Notes under the pieces: generated by a model
Told to the model about the DNA's origin: nothing
Seen by the model: only the letters and a program-made list of their open reading frames with translations
Database searches by the model: none
Position numbers and translations under genes: made by a program
Part shown: in pieces, positions 1 to 7,219 of the stretch
Numbering within the stretch: position 1 is the stretch's first letter
Layout: each line of letters begins with the position of its first letter
Origin: JADGRF01 sp035274465
Lineage (GTDB): Bacteria; Myxococcota_A; Polyangia; Polyangiales; JAFGIB01
Reading direction: 5' to 3'
Length of the DNA stretch: 64,000 nt
NCBI GenBank assembly: GCA_035274465.1
Contig: DATEOF010000195.1
Span: 1-64,000 of the forward strand

Positions 1-228
1 GAGCTGGGGGATGTGCTGTTCGCGCTGGTCAGCGTGGCGCGCAAGGCCGACATCGATCCCGAGGCCGCTCTGCGCGGCACCCTGGATCGTTTCGGCCAGC
101 GCGTGCGCGCGGTCGAGACCCAGGTGACCGCGCGCGGGGAACAATTGTCCGCGTTGAGTCCCGAAGCCTTGGAAGCGCTCTGGCAAGAAGCCAAGGCTGC
201 GGAGCAAGACTCTGAACGGAAAGCGTGA
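1..228 (+). CDS. mazG: MazG family nucleoside triphosphate pyrophosphohydrolase, C-terminal fragment
   Basis: Only the last 75 codons are present; the gene enters from the left edge. The fragment begins ELGDVLFALVSVAR, the conserved metal-binding helix of the MazG fold, and continues with DPEAALRGTLDRFGQRV, the helix that normally follows it. MazG hydrolyses nucleoside triphosphates to monophosphates and is a cytosolic house-cleaning enzyme. The last 25 residues are Ala/Glu-rich and not conserved. The stop is TGA at 226-228. Start, substrate range and whether two MazG domains are present cannot be judged from this piece. Confidence 0.85.
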   Translation, partial: ELGDVLFALVSVARKADIDPEAALRGTLDRFGQRVRAVETQVTARGEQLSALSPEALEALWQEAKAAEQDSERKA

Positions 229-320
229 AGCTCGAGGCTTCGCGCTCCGGGCTACAGGCTCCGGGTGAGACTCGGGACAAGACTCTGAACCCGAAGTCTG
301 AAGCCCGCAGCCTGAAGCCC

Positions 321-344
321 GATCAGCGCTGATCGACCGATCAG
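321..344. repeat. two overlapping perfect palindromes in the mazG-lipoprotein gap
   Basis: The 268 bp between mazG and the next gene holds no ORF I believe. At 321-334 lies a perfect 14 bp palindrome (GATCAGCGCTGATC). Overlapping it at 329-344 is a second inverted repeat with 7 bp arms CTGATCG and CGATCAG separated by AC. The two can fold alternatively. They could be an operator or the stem of a weak terminator; no T-tract follows. The upstream stretch 205-320 also repeats the phrase ACTCTGAAC twice and GCCTGAAGCCC-like words, a low-complexity intergenic pattern. Confidence 0.5.
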
Positions 345-496
345 GTTTCGGGTTCGAGACAAGCGCGTGACGACCGGTGGGGCTCAGCCGTGCCGCTACG
401 TGCGTAGTCGCGTTGTATGCGCATGCAGGAAACTTGTGTGGCGACTCGGCACTCAGGTAGCGTCCGCGAGCGTGGCGGGGGAGTCCGGAGGTCGCA

Positions 497-1393
497 ATGC
501 TCACCACTCGAACCCTAAAACGCGCAGTGCTCCTGGCGAGCGTGATGGTCTGGCTCGCGGGCTGCTTCAAAGACACCGACTCCACCGGCACGCTGGTGGT
601 GCCGTTCGAGCTGGGTAACGGGCGCGACTGCGACGAGTTCAACGTCGTGCGCGTGCGCGGCGAGCTCGACGAGGGCGCGTACACCGACGAGGTGCGTTGC
701 GAGAGCGGCGAGGTGCGCTTCCAGAGCGTGCCTGCCGGCAGCTATTCCGTGCGCCTGTTCGGCCTCGATCGCGAGGACGTCGCCGTCATGGACACGCTCG
801 ACGAAGACGACATCAAGATGAACGTGATCGGCGACGACGCGACCGTGATCGCCGGACGACCGGTGCAGCTCACCTCCGCGCCGGCCACGTTGTGGCTGCG
901 CTGGAGCCTCGGCTTCGGCTCGTGCAAGAGCACGGGCATCGACACGTTCCTGGTCGATGTGTGGCGCGGTGATGGCAGCGATCTCCTGCTGAGCGAGGAG
1001 CTCGCGTGTGACGAGGTGGGCGACGACGAAGGCAACTACCGGCAGGTCCCCGACAAGCGCCGCGCGCTGTCCGGCGACGAGGTCGGCGAGGTGCTCGTGC
1101 AGCCCGTCGACAGCCACCGCGACGACGTCGGCGATCCCGTGTCGTTCGAGTTCGACGCGCCCGGAGCCGGTCGAGAGATCCTGCTCTCCCTGGACTGCAG
1201 CGAAATGCCCTGCACGGGCATGATCGACGACGAGCGTGAAGACGGTGGCGGTGGCAAGGGCGGCAGCGGTGGTAGCGGCGCGACCGGTGGAAGTGGTGGT
1301 CGTGGCGGCAGCGGCGGTGCGGGTGGTGCCGGTGGCAGCGGTGGCGCGGGTGGCAGCGCTGGCAGCCACCCCACGAAGCCGAAGAGCAGCTAG
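497..1393 (+). CDS. lipoprotein with Gly/Ser-rich C-terminal tail
   Basis: 298 residues. A signal peptide with lipobox LAGC puts the lipidated Cys near residue 23, so the protein is probably anchored to a membrane on the periplasmic or outer face. The middle (30-240) is acidic, with several Cys (CDEFN, CESGEV, CDEVG, LDCSEMPC), and looks like beta-rich carboxypeptidase-regulatory-type or transthyretin-like folds, but I recognise no family. Residues 250-290 are an almost pure GGSGG/GGAGG tract, a tail common on myxobacterial surface lipoproteins. A Shine-Dalgarno CCGGAGG sits 5 nt before the ATG. The TAG stop shares the tetranucleotide CTAG (1390-1393) with the stop of the convergent epmA. Function unknown. 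Confidence 0.85.
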   Translation: MLTTRTLKRAVLLASVMVWLAGCFKDTDSTGTLVVPFELGNGRDCDEFNVVRVRGELDEGAYTDEVRCESGEVRFQSVPAGSYSVRLFGLDREDVAVMDTLDEDDIKMNVIGDDATVIAGRPVQLTSAPATLWLRWSLGFGSCKSTGIDTFLVDVWRGDGSDLLLSEELACDEVGDDEGNYRQVPDKRRALSGDEVGEVLVQPVDSHRDDVGDPVSFEFDAPGAGREILLSLDCSEMPCTGMIDDEREDGGGGKGGSGGSGATGGSGGRGGSGGAGGAGGSGGAGGSAGSHPTKPKSS

Positions 1394-2592
1394 ACCCGCG
1401 AGACCGGGAACGCCAACACCTCGTCGATGTGCGACGCACCGACGATCGTCATCACCAGGCGATCGAAGCCGAGCGCATTCCCGCCACTGGGCGGCACGCC
1501 ATCCTCCAGCGCTGCGATGAAGCGCGCGTCGATCGGGTAGACCGTCCAGCCCAGCTTCTCGCGCGTCTCCTGGTCCTGCTCGAGGCGCTTGCGCTGCTCG
1601 ACCGGATCGATCAGCTCGCTGAAGCCGTTACACAGCTCGACGCCGTCCACATACGCCTCGAAGCGCTCCGCAAAGCGCGGGTCGTTCGGCGACAGCCGCG
1701 CCAGCGAAGCGAAGCGCGCCGGGTAGTGCGTGAGGAAGGTCGGACGCCCGCGGCCCAGCTCGGGCTCGATCTTCTCGACCAGCAGTCGGTAGAAGCGCTC
1801 CTCGTCGCCGACCACGCTCTCGAGCGACACTCCGGCGTAGCGCTGCAGCGCAGCTTCGACGCTGATCCGCTCCCAGGGCGGGGCGACGTCGACCGGGCGC
1901 GAGACGCCGGGTAGCTGGGTCGATCCCGTCACCACCGTGGCGACGTGCGCGACCAACTCCTCGGTGTCGCGCTGCATGCGCTCGTCGTCCTCGAAGGTGC
2001 GGTACCACTCGAGCATGGTGAACTCGGGCTCGTGCAGCTTGCCGCGCTCGCCGCGCCGGAAAGCCTTGCCGATCTGATACACACCCGGCAGCGCGGTCGC
2101 GAGCGTGCGCTTCATTTGATACTCGGGGCTGGTGTGCAGCCAGCGCGGCGGCCCGCCCATGCCGAGCACCTCGATCGCGTCGAGGTGCACGTCCAAACCG
2201 GGACAGGGCACGATGGCCGGAGTCTCGAGCTCCAGCAGTCCCTGCGCGTCGAAGAAGGCGCGCGCGGCCTGCAGCGCCTTGTGCCGCGTCCGCAGGTTCT
2301 GCAGGCGCTTGCCGATCAGGTAGCTGTAGTCGCTGTCGGCCCGCGTGAAGCGCTCGCTGCCGCGGTTCTCCAGCGCGATGCTCGACGCCTCGACCTGGCC
2401 GTCGCGCCACAGACCTTCCACCTGCACGATCGCGCCCAGCAACTGGACCTCGCCGCTCGCCACCTGCGCACAGCCGGTGTCGTCCTGCAGCGTGAAGCCG
2501 GCAGGGCCCACGGCCACCACGCGGCCGGCGAGCCGCACGGGGGTCTCGGAGCCGAGCGCGGCCAAACTCGAAGCCGCACTGCGCGCGAGCAT
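1390..2592 (-). CDS. epmA: elongation factor P--(R)-beta-lysine ligase EpmA with N-terminal OB-like domain
   Basis: 400 residues, a class II lysyl-tRNA-synthetase paralogue that attaches (R)-beta-lysine to EF-P. The catalytic core (about 85-400) has the motif 2 region (AFRRGERGKLHEPEFTM) and motif 3 GNALGFDRLVM near 370-380. Ala in ALG is the EpmA-type residue, where true LysRS has Gly. The gene lies 4 bp after efp on the same strand, which strongly supports EF-P as substrate. Odd point: residues 15-75 (VRLAGRVVAVGPAGFTLQDD) resemble an OB-fold, whereas the E. coli enzyme is about 325 residues and lacks this domain. No epmB is in the window. Alternative: a minimal LysRS variant, unlikely given the efp linkage. 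Confidence 0.9.
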   Translation of the reverse strand: MLARSAASSLAALGSETPVRLAGRVVAVGPAGFTLQDDTGCAQVASGEVQLLGAIVQVEGLWRDGQVEASSIALENRGSERFTRADSDYSYLIGKRLQNLRTRHKALQAARAFFDAQGLLELETPAIVPCPGLDVHLDAIEVLGMGGPPRWLHTSPEYQMKRTLATALPGVYQIGKAFRRGERGKLHEPEFTMLEWYRTFEDDERMQRDTEELVAHVATVVTGSTQLPGVSRPVDVAPPWERISVEAALQRYAGVSLESVVGDEERFYRLLVEKIEPELGRGRPTFLTHYPARFASLARLSPNDPRFAERFEAYVDGVELCNGFSELIDPVEQRKRLEQDQETREKLGWTVYPIDARFIAALEDGVPPSGGNALGFDRLVMTIVGASHIDEVLAFPVSRV

Positions 2593-2596
2593 GGCT

Positions 2597-3163
2597 TTAC
2601 TTCTTGTTGACGCGCTCGGAGTAGCCCCCGGTGCGCGTGTCGATCTTGAGGCTTTCGCCTTCGTTGATGAAGAGCGGCACGCTCACCTCGAGCCCGGTCT
2701 CCATCGTGGCCGGCTTCATCGCGCCGCCCGAAGTGTCGCCCTTGAAGCCTGGCTCCGTGCGCAGGACCTTCATCACCACGAAGGTCGGCGGCGTCACGCC
2801 GATGGGCTTCTCGTTGAAGAACAGCACGTCGACGTTCGTGTTGTCGATCAGGTACCAGCGGTTCTCGCCCAGTTGCTCGGCCGAGAGCTGCAGCTGGTCG
2901 TAGCTCGTGGTGTCCATGAACACGAACGCCTCGCCCTCTTTGTAGAGGAACTGCATCTGGCGCTCTTCGAGGTCCGCCGGCTCGAGCTTCTCGTTCGAAC
3001 GGAAGGTGCGTTCGATCACCGCGCCCGTGAACATGTTGCGGAGCTTGGTGCGCGTGAACGCGTTGCCCTTGCCAGGCTTGACGAACTGAAAGTCCACGAC
3101 CGTGAAGGGCACGCCTTCGATCTTGATCTTCAGATTCTTCTTGATGTCAGAGGTGTCGTACAC
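2597..3163 (-). CDS. efp: translation elongation factor P
   Basis: 188 residues, the full family length. EF-P binds ribosomes stalled at polyproline and speeds peptide-bond formation. The modification loop KPGKGNAF carries Lys32, equivalent to the Lys that EpmA modifies in E. coli. The three beta-barrel domains are continuous and the C-terminus IDTRTGGYSERV is typical. The start is GTG with AGGAGA upstream. It is the first gene of an efp-epmA operon (4 bp gap), so the factor and its modifying enzyme should be made together. Pro-rich proteins are common in this window (for example the TonB-like protein), consistent with a need for EF-P. Confidence 0.96.
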   Translation of the reverse strand: MYDTSDIKKNLKIKIEGVPFTVVDFQFVKPGKGNAFTRTKLRNMFTGAVIERTFRSNEKLEPADLEERQMQFLYKEGEAFVFMDTTSYDQLQLSAEQLGENRWYLIDNTNVDVLFFNEKPIGVTPPTFVVMKVLRTEPGFKGDTSGGAMKPATMETGLEVSVPLFINEGESLKIDTRTGGYSERVNKK

Positions 3164-3210
3164 GCGGTCTTCTCCTGGCTTGCCCGTCGCTACTTCTCGG
3201 GCGCCTCTCG

Positions 3211-3636
3211 CTACTCGAGCGTGATCTGTTGGCTTATGACGAGGAAGTCGCTCGGCGCCGTCGGCTTATCATTGGCCTCGGCGGTGACCTTGACAACGAA
3301 TTTCCCAAAGGGACTTCGCGCCTTCAATTCGCCCACGCGCTCGTCTGCCTGGTATTTCAGGCTCCCGCCCCGCTGTGGGGCGCCACTCATGGGCTCGAAC
3401 CAGACCACGTAGGCGTGCAGCGCGGGGTCGAGCTGGTCGGGGCGCTGGAGCTGCTCGAGGTGGATTGTGACGTCCGCCGACTGTAGATCCGCGTCCGAAA
3501 TCTCCACCCAGCCGCTGGTGCTGGGCGCCCGAGCGCTGCCGATCACGATGTAGCGCGACGAGGCGCAGGCGGCCAAAACCAGCGTAGCGCCAAGGGAAAA
3601 CGTAACCAGACGTCGAGCGGCCGCGCGCGCCAACAT
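3211..3636 (-). CDS. small lipoprotein, unknown function
   Basis: 141 residues from the ATG at 3634-3636. A longer in-frame extension exists but has no signal peptide and runs under the divergent TPR gene, so I reject it. The signal peptide ends at LAAC (Cys24). The mature part (YIVIGSARAPSTSGWVEI) looks like a beta-sandwich of about 110 residues, with alternating hydrophobics and no Cys. No family recognised. It lies downstream of nothing on its strand and is followed after 47 bp by efp, so it could be the first gene of that transcript. Confidence 0.75.
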   Translation of the reverse strand: MLARAAARRLVTFSLGATLVLAACASSRYIVIGSARAPSTSGWVEISDADLQSADVTIHLEQLQRPDQLDPALHAYVVWFEPMSGAPQRGGSLKYQADERVGELKARSPFGKFVVKVTAEANDKPTAPSDFLVISQQITLE

Positions 3637-3756
3637 GGAGACTCCCGGGTGGTCGCGCCTTGTAGGCGTCCTTCCCGGGGACGTCAAGCAGGCGACGATG
3701 TACGAACTGGCCGACTTCTTGCTGCGCAGCCGCCGGCGCGATACGTACCTAGGTCG

Positions 3757-4662
3757 ATGCGCGATGCCGACGACGAGATCAGGGAGATCAAGACCGAGAT
3801 CATCGAGTCTCGCGGTCTGATCATCAAGACCAACAATCTCACGAACTCGCTGGCGTCGGACATCAAGTCGATCGCCAAGCGCCAGGCCGGCTACGAGCGG
3901 CGCTTCAACTGGAATAGCGCGGTCGCGTACGTGCTCTTCGCCACGATCTCGTTCGTGGGCCTCAAGCTCTGGTCCGACGTGCGCATCAACGAGATCGACT
4001 CCGAGAAGAACGAGCTCACGCGCGAGGTGAAGGAGCTGCGCCACGATCTGACGGAAGAGACCCGCCGGGTCGAGCAGCGCGAGCAAGCCGAGGGCAAGGC
4101 CGCGGCGTATTACAACCTGATCCGCCAGAAAGATTTTCAGCGCGTCGTCGACGGCTACGCCGACATCCAGAAAGAAGCGCTGTCCAAGGCGGAAGCCGAG
4201 TTCTTTCGCGACACGCAAGAGCGCTATCGGCTCGAGCTGTCCATGCAGGCCTACCAGAACGGTGTGAACCTGATGGGCAATGGGCGCTACGCCGAGGCTG
4301 CCGAGGCGTTCCGCGAGTCGATGCGTTACAAGGAAGAAGCGTCGCACATGCCGTCGGTGCGGTTCTATCTCGCCAAGGCGTTGCGCGCGCTCGGCCGGCC
4401 GGGTGAGGCAGAAGTGCTCGCGAAGACCGTGCTCGATCAGAACATCGACAAGGATCTGCAGGACGACGCTGCGCTCCTGCTCGGGCTGTGCGCAGAGGAT
4501 CTCGGGCGCATCGACGACGCACGCAACGAGCTGCGGGCCCTCGTGCGCAAGTGGCCGCGCTCGTTGCTCGTGCCGGACGCGCTCAAGAAACTCAGCGATC
4601 TCAACCTACGCGCATGGAAGAAACGCAACGGCGAAACCGCCACGTCTCCTGCGCCAGGCTGA
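3757..4662 (+). CDS. membrane-anchored coiled-coil TPR protein
   Basis: 301 residues from ATG 3757; an upstream in-frame extension is low-complexity and overlaps the promoter side of the divergent lipoprotein gene. Residues 1-45 form a charged helix. A single membrane segment (VAYVLFATISFVGLKLW, about 54-72) follows. Residues 75-110 form a coiled coil rich in Glu/Arg, and from about 130 to 290 there are helical repeats with TPR features (YAEAAEAFRESMRY; RFYLAKALRALGRPGEAEVL; ALLLGLCAEDLGRIDDARNEL). Architecture is that of bacterial cell-envelope scaffolds with an N-in, C-out tail. Partner unknown. It ends 38 bp before a convergent gene, with a hairpin between them. Confidence 0.8.
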   Translation: MRDADDEIREIKTEIIESRGLIIKTNNLTNSLASDIKSIAKRQAGYERRFNWNSAVAYVLFATISFVGLKLWSDVRINEIDSEKNELTREVKELRHDLTEETRRVEQREQAEGKAAAYYNLIRQKDFQRVVDGYADIQKEALSKAEAEFFRDTQERYRLELSMQAYQNGVNLMGNGRYAEAAEAFRESMRYKEEASHMPSVRFYLAKALRALGRPGEAEVLAKTVLDQNIDKDLQDDAALLLGLCAEDLGRIDDARNELRALVRKWPRSLLVPDALKKLSDLNLRAWKKRNGETATSPAPG

Positions 4663-4682
4663 GTGCGGCACTCGTGCCGCAC
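4663..4682. terminator. hairpin between convergent genes
   Basis: Perfect 9 bp inverted repeat GTGCGGCAC / GTGCCGCAC directly after the TGA of the TPR gene; the tip is only 2 nt, so about 8 pairs would form. It sits between two convergent stops and is followed by an A-rich run (AGAAAAAACT), which reads as a T-tract on the minus strand only by distance. A bidirectional terminator is the simplest reading. Confidence 0.5.
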
Positions 4683-4700
4683 GGACAACCAGAAAAAACT

Positions 4701-5513
4701 CTACAACGAGTACGACGTGACCTTGAGGTCGCGATCGATCGAGATCAGCTGACCGTTCTCGAGCGCGGCGTAGTCGGGCGGCTGGACGCCTTCCGCCACA
4801 TTTGCCACGAGCACGTAGCGAACCGGATCGACCGGGCGCGGAGTCTTGCCCTCTTCGTGCTCCGGCACCGAGAGCCGATCGCGCTCGACGTAGATCATCG
4901 GTGAGCCGCGGCGCAAGGCGTAGAGCTGCCGCCCGTTGGTCAGCACCAGATCCAGGTTGCTCTTCGGCGCGCCGACTTCGCTGACGAGCCGATCGATCAG
5001 TGTGATCGTGCTGCGCAGCGCCGCCAGCACCGACTGATCTGCCACATCCATGCTGTCGAGCTGACCGGCGTCGTGCAGGAAGGAGAGGAACACGTGGAAG
5101 ACGTGCTCGCTGTCGGTGTCGCCGCGAATGTTGCGGCGCAGGAAGTCGGGCATCGACTCGAGCAGCCGCGCTTGGATGGCTGCGAAACCTTCGACCATGC
5201 CGGCGTGGGCGAACAGCCACTGCCGCATGCGGAACGGATGGTTGTTGTCCGCGCGCCGCGGGCCGACCGTCGCGTCACGCACGTGCGCGATCGCCACGTG
5301 CGAGCGGATGCCGCCCAGCATGGCGCTCCATTCTGGCTTTTCGGTCGAGGGTTGCGGGTGCTTTTTGTGAAGCACTTCATCGGCCTGATAGAAGCCGACG
5401 CCCCAGCCATCGTGCGCCTTCTCGGGTGGCGTCTTCAGTGCGTCTTGCTCGGAACGCACGGCTTCCGCCAGCAGGTCCGCGCGATTGATCATGCACGCAA
5501 TGATGTGACCCAT
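4701..5513 (-). CDS. class II glutamine amidotransferase-like protein lacking Cys2
   Basis: 270 residues with the Ntn-hydrolase amidotransferase fold: DGWGVGFYQ (about 35-43), a HVRDAT motif followed by NNHPF (about 75-92), FAHAGMVEGF (100s) and DTDSEHVF. These match the YafJ/EgtC-type family, which cleaves glutamine or related gamma-glutamyl compounds. The oddity is the N-terminus: family members begin MC, the Cys becoming the N-terminal nucleophile, but here it is MGHIIACM. The start is well supported (AGAGG upstream), so Cys2 is Gly and the nearest Cys is residue 7. Either the protein is not a standard amidotransferase or it belongs to a divergent subfamily. Confidence 0.8.
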   Translation of the reverse strand: MGHIIACMINRADLLAEAVRSEQDALKTPPEKAHDGWGVGFYQADEVLHKKHPQPSTEKPEWSAMLGGIRSHVAIAHVRDATVGPRRADNNHPFRMRQWLFAHAGMVEGFAAIQARLLESMPDFLRRNIRGDTDSEHVFHVFLSFLHDAGQLDSMDVADQSVLAALRSTITLIDRLVSEVGAPKSNLDLVLTNGRQLYALRRGSPMIYVERDRLSVPEHEEGKTPRPVDPVRYVLVANVAEGVQPPDYAALENGQLISIDRDLKVTSYSL

Positions 5514-5947
5514 GTCTTTGCCTCTCGTCGCGCCACCGCCGGAGCGGCTGCGCGGTCAATCACGCGTCATACGACGGCCACCTTGCGAGGCCACCGTATG
5601 TTCGGCAGTTGGCATTAAAGCTCTGCACATGCAAGGCGTTGCTCTCTCGGAGTATACACGCGCAATCACTCCGTCGCTCGTGAGTTAGTCGTCTTCTGCA
5701 AGTTCTCCGTTCTGTGTTCATCGCTGGTTTCGATCGCGAGGCGTGTCCGATTGCGTGCTCGCGTGTGTGCGAGTCGCGGCGCGACATGCAATGCCAGCAT
5801 GCTCGCAACGAACATACCCAACACCCATAGGGACGCAGTGAGATCGATGTCCAGGAGCTGGGCGTGCCGCATGGTGAACACTCTCGGCAGGGTGTGCCGG
5901 AATCTTGGGTTGGGTCGCCGGCTCGTGATACCCGATGGTCGGTGGGC
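5514..5947. other. 434 bp intergenic region before xerD
   Basis: No confidently coding gene. The part 5600-5760 is visibly less GC-rich than its surroundings (for example ATTAAAGCTCTGCACATGC and GGAGTATACACGC) and could hold promoters for xerD and the amidotransferase-like gene. One short minus-strand reading frame with a membrane segment is listed separately at low confidence. An upstream in-frame extension of xerD into this region adds residues not conserved in the XerD family. Confidence 0.5.
5666..5872 (-). CDS. possible small single-span membrane protein
   Basis: 68 codons from ATG 5870-5872. The translation starts MRHAQLLDIDL, then has a clean hydrophobic stretch SLWVLGMFVASMLALHVAP (about 13-31), followed by a basic and then polar tail. 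That is the layout of a small N-out/C-in membrane peptide. GAGAG lies about 9 nt upstream as a weak ribosome site. It is divergent from xerD. No homologue recognised; it could be chance in a region without other coding. Confidence 0.25.
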   Translation of the reverse strand: MRHAQLLDIDLTASLWVLGMFVASMLALHVAPRLAHTRARNRTRLAIETSDEHRTENLQKTTNSRATE

Positions 5948-6838
5948 ATGCATGCCGACAGGTGGATCGATGCATACCTGGACCACCTGCGCGTCGAGCG
6001 CGGGCTCGGCCCAAAGACCCTCGAGGCCTACGCGAGCGACCTGACGCGTTTCACGCGCCTGCTCGAAGAGCTGGGTGGGACGATCGCCGGCGCCGACGCG
6101 CGGGCATTCCATGCGGTGTTATTGAAGCAGGCGGAACGCGGGTTGTCCGCACGATCGCAGGCGCGGTTCCTTTCCAGCCTGCGCGGCTTCTACAAGTATC
6201 TGGTCGAGGAGCGGCTCCTACCCAAAAACCCGCTGGAGTTGGTCGAGGCGCCGCGACTGTCTCGCAAGTTGCCGAGCTTGTTGTCCCAGCGCGAAGTGCA
6301 GCAACTCTTGCAGACACCAGACCCCACCGACCCGCGTGGCCTGCGCGACACAGCCATGCTGTACACGATGTACGCGGCCGGTCTGCGCGTCTCCGAGGTG
6401 GTGACGCTCGGCCTGGGCGATGTGGATCTGCGCACCGGCGTGGTGGCAGCGTTTGGTAAGGGGCGGAAGCGCCGGCTGGTTCCACTGGCCGATCCCGCCC
6501 GCGACGCCATCAGCGCGTATCTGGCCCAGGTCAGGGGCCATTGGGCTCGGCCACTCGAGAAGTGCCTGTTCGTGACCCAGCGTGGTGCCGGCATGACGCG
6601 TCAGGCCTTCTGGAAGACGCTCAAGCGCTACGGACGTGTGGCGGGAATCACCAAGAACCTCACGCCCCACATGCTCCGCCATTCGTTCGCGACCCACCTG
6701 CTCCAGGGCGGGGCGGACCTGCGCGTCGTCCAGACCCTGTTGGGGCACGCCGACATCGCCACCACGCAGATCTATACGCACGTGGGCGCTGATCACCTTC
6801 GGGACATGCACCGCCGCTACCATCCCCGGGGCGAATGA
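5948..6838 (+). CDS. xerD: tyrosine recombinase XerD
   Basis: 296 residues, the XerC/D length. Resolves chromosome dimers at dif by strand exchange with its partner. N-terminal core-binding SAM-like domain 1-100; catalytic domain 110-290. All catalytic residues are visible: Arg147 (GLRVSE), Lys171 (GKGRKRR), His241 and Arg244 (HMLRHSF), His267 (LGHADI) and nucleophile Tyr276 (TQIYTHV). The C-terminal MHRRYHPRG resembles XerD rather than XerC. Start ATG 5948 gives the family length; GTG 5942 is a near alternative. No dif site or partner gene is in view. A copy of the two-hairpin repeat begins 4 bp after the stop codon. Confidence 0.94.
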   Translation: MHADRWIDAYLDHLRVERGLGPKTLEAYASDLTRFTRLLEELGGTIAGADARAFHAVLLKQAERGLSARSQARFLSSLRGFYKYLVEERLLPKNPLELVEAPRLSRKLPSLLSQREVQQLLQTPDPTDPRGLRDTAMLYTMYAAGLRVSEVVTLGLGDVDLRTGVVAAFGKGRKRRLVPLADPARDAISAYLAQVRGHWARPLEKCLFVTQRGAGMTRQAFWKTLKRYGRVAGITKNLTPHMLRHSFATHLLQGGADLRVVQTLLGHADIATTQIYTHVGADHLRDMHRRYHPRGE

Positions 6839-7219
6839 GCCCGGAAGGCTCGCGCCTGATGGGCGGGACCCTTCCTCGTGATTATCGGTCGCCGGCGCTG
6901 CGCGGCGGCTCCCCAGGGGTACCGGTGTTCAGGGCAACCGTGCACCGGGACTGTTTTTAGCAACCCCAAATGGCGGGCTTCATGTGGTATGTCGTGGGCC
7001 CCCTCGACCGTGGGCTCGCCCGAAGAGCTCGGCTCCGGCCGCTCGGGCTGGCCATGGGCCTGGTTGGAGTCCGCCGATTCGACGGCTCTACGGCCCGATG
7101 GCGCGATCGGACCCCAAGACCGTGACGTACGATTTCCAACCCGACTGATGGACGGCGCGAGGCTCGTCTAGTGCTCGACCTCGCGGGTGAATGCATTGAG
7201 CACTCTCAAGAGGACAACC
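6839..7219 (+). other. xerD-mdh intergenic region
   Basis: 381 bp. Its first 75 bp are the dispersed repeat. The rest has no conserved reading frame; frames open here translate to low-complexity Arg/Trp/Gly stretches. It must hold the promoter for the mdh-sucC-sucD block. A T-rich patch at about 6952-6959 (GTTTTTAGC) and TATGT near 6988 are the only AT-rich spots. AAGAGGA at 7208-7214 is the mdh ribosome site. Confidence 0.5.
6843..6912 (+). repeat. two-hairpin dispersed repeat, copy 1 (intergenic, 70 bp)
   Basis: Begins GGAAGGCTCGCGCC and ends CGGCGGCTCC. The first half folds as GGAAGGCTCGCGCC against GGGCGGGACCCTTCC, the second half as GCCGGCGCTGCGCGGCGGC. It is 70 bp, one base longer than the three copies inside genes, and lies just after the xerD stop, where it could act as a terminator. 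Four other copies are in this window. Confidence 0.85.

Noticed and set aside
515..1369. A 284-codon minus-strand frame
   Set aside because: It is antisense to the lipoprotein and consists of Ala/Thr and His/Val runs; no start signal or conserved motif.
1240..1375. Gly-Ser-Gly tract as a CRISPR or minisatellite array
   Set aside because: The DNA repeats are irregular and follow codon triplets; it is a low-complexity protein tail.
3637..4347. N-terminal extension of the small lipoprotein to 378 codons
   Set aside because: It would bury the signal peptide and lie antisense to the TPR gene.
6878..7171. 97-codon frame between xerD and mdh
   Set aside because: It begins inside the dispersed repeat and translates to unconserved sequence; the region must hold the mdh promoter.
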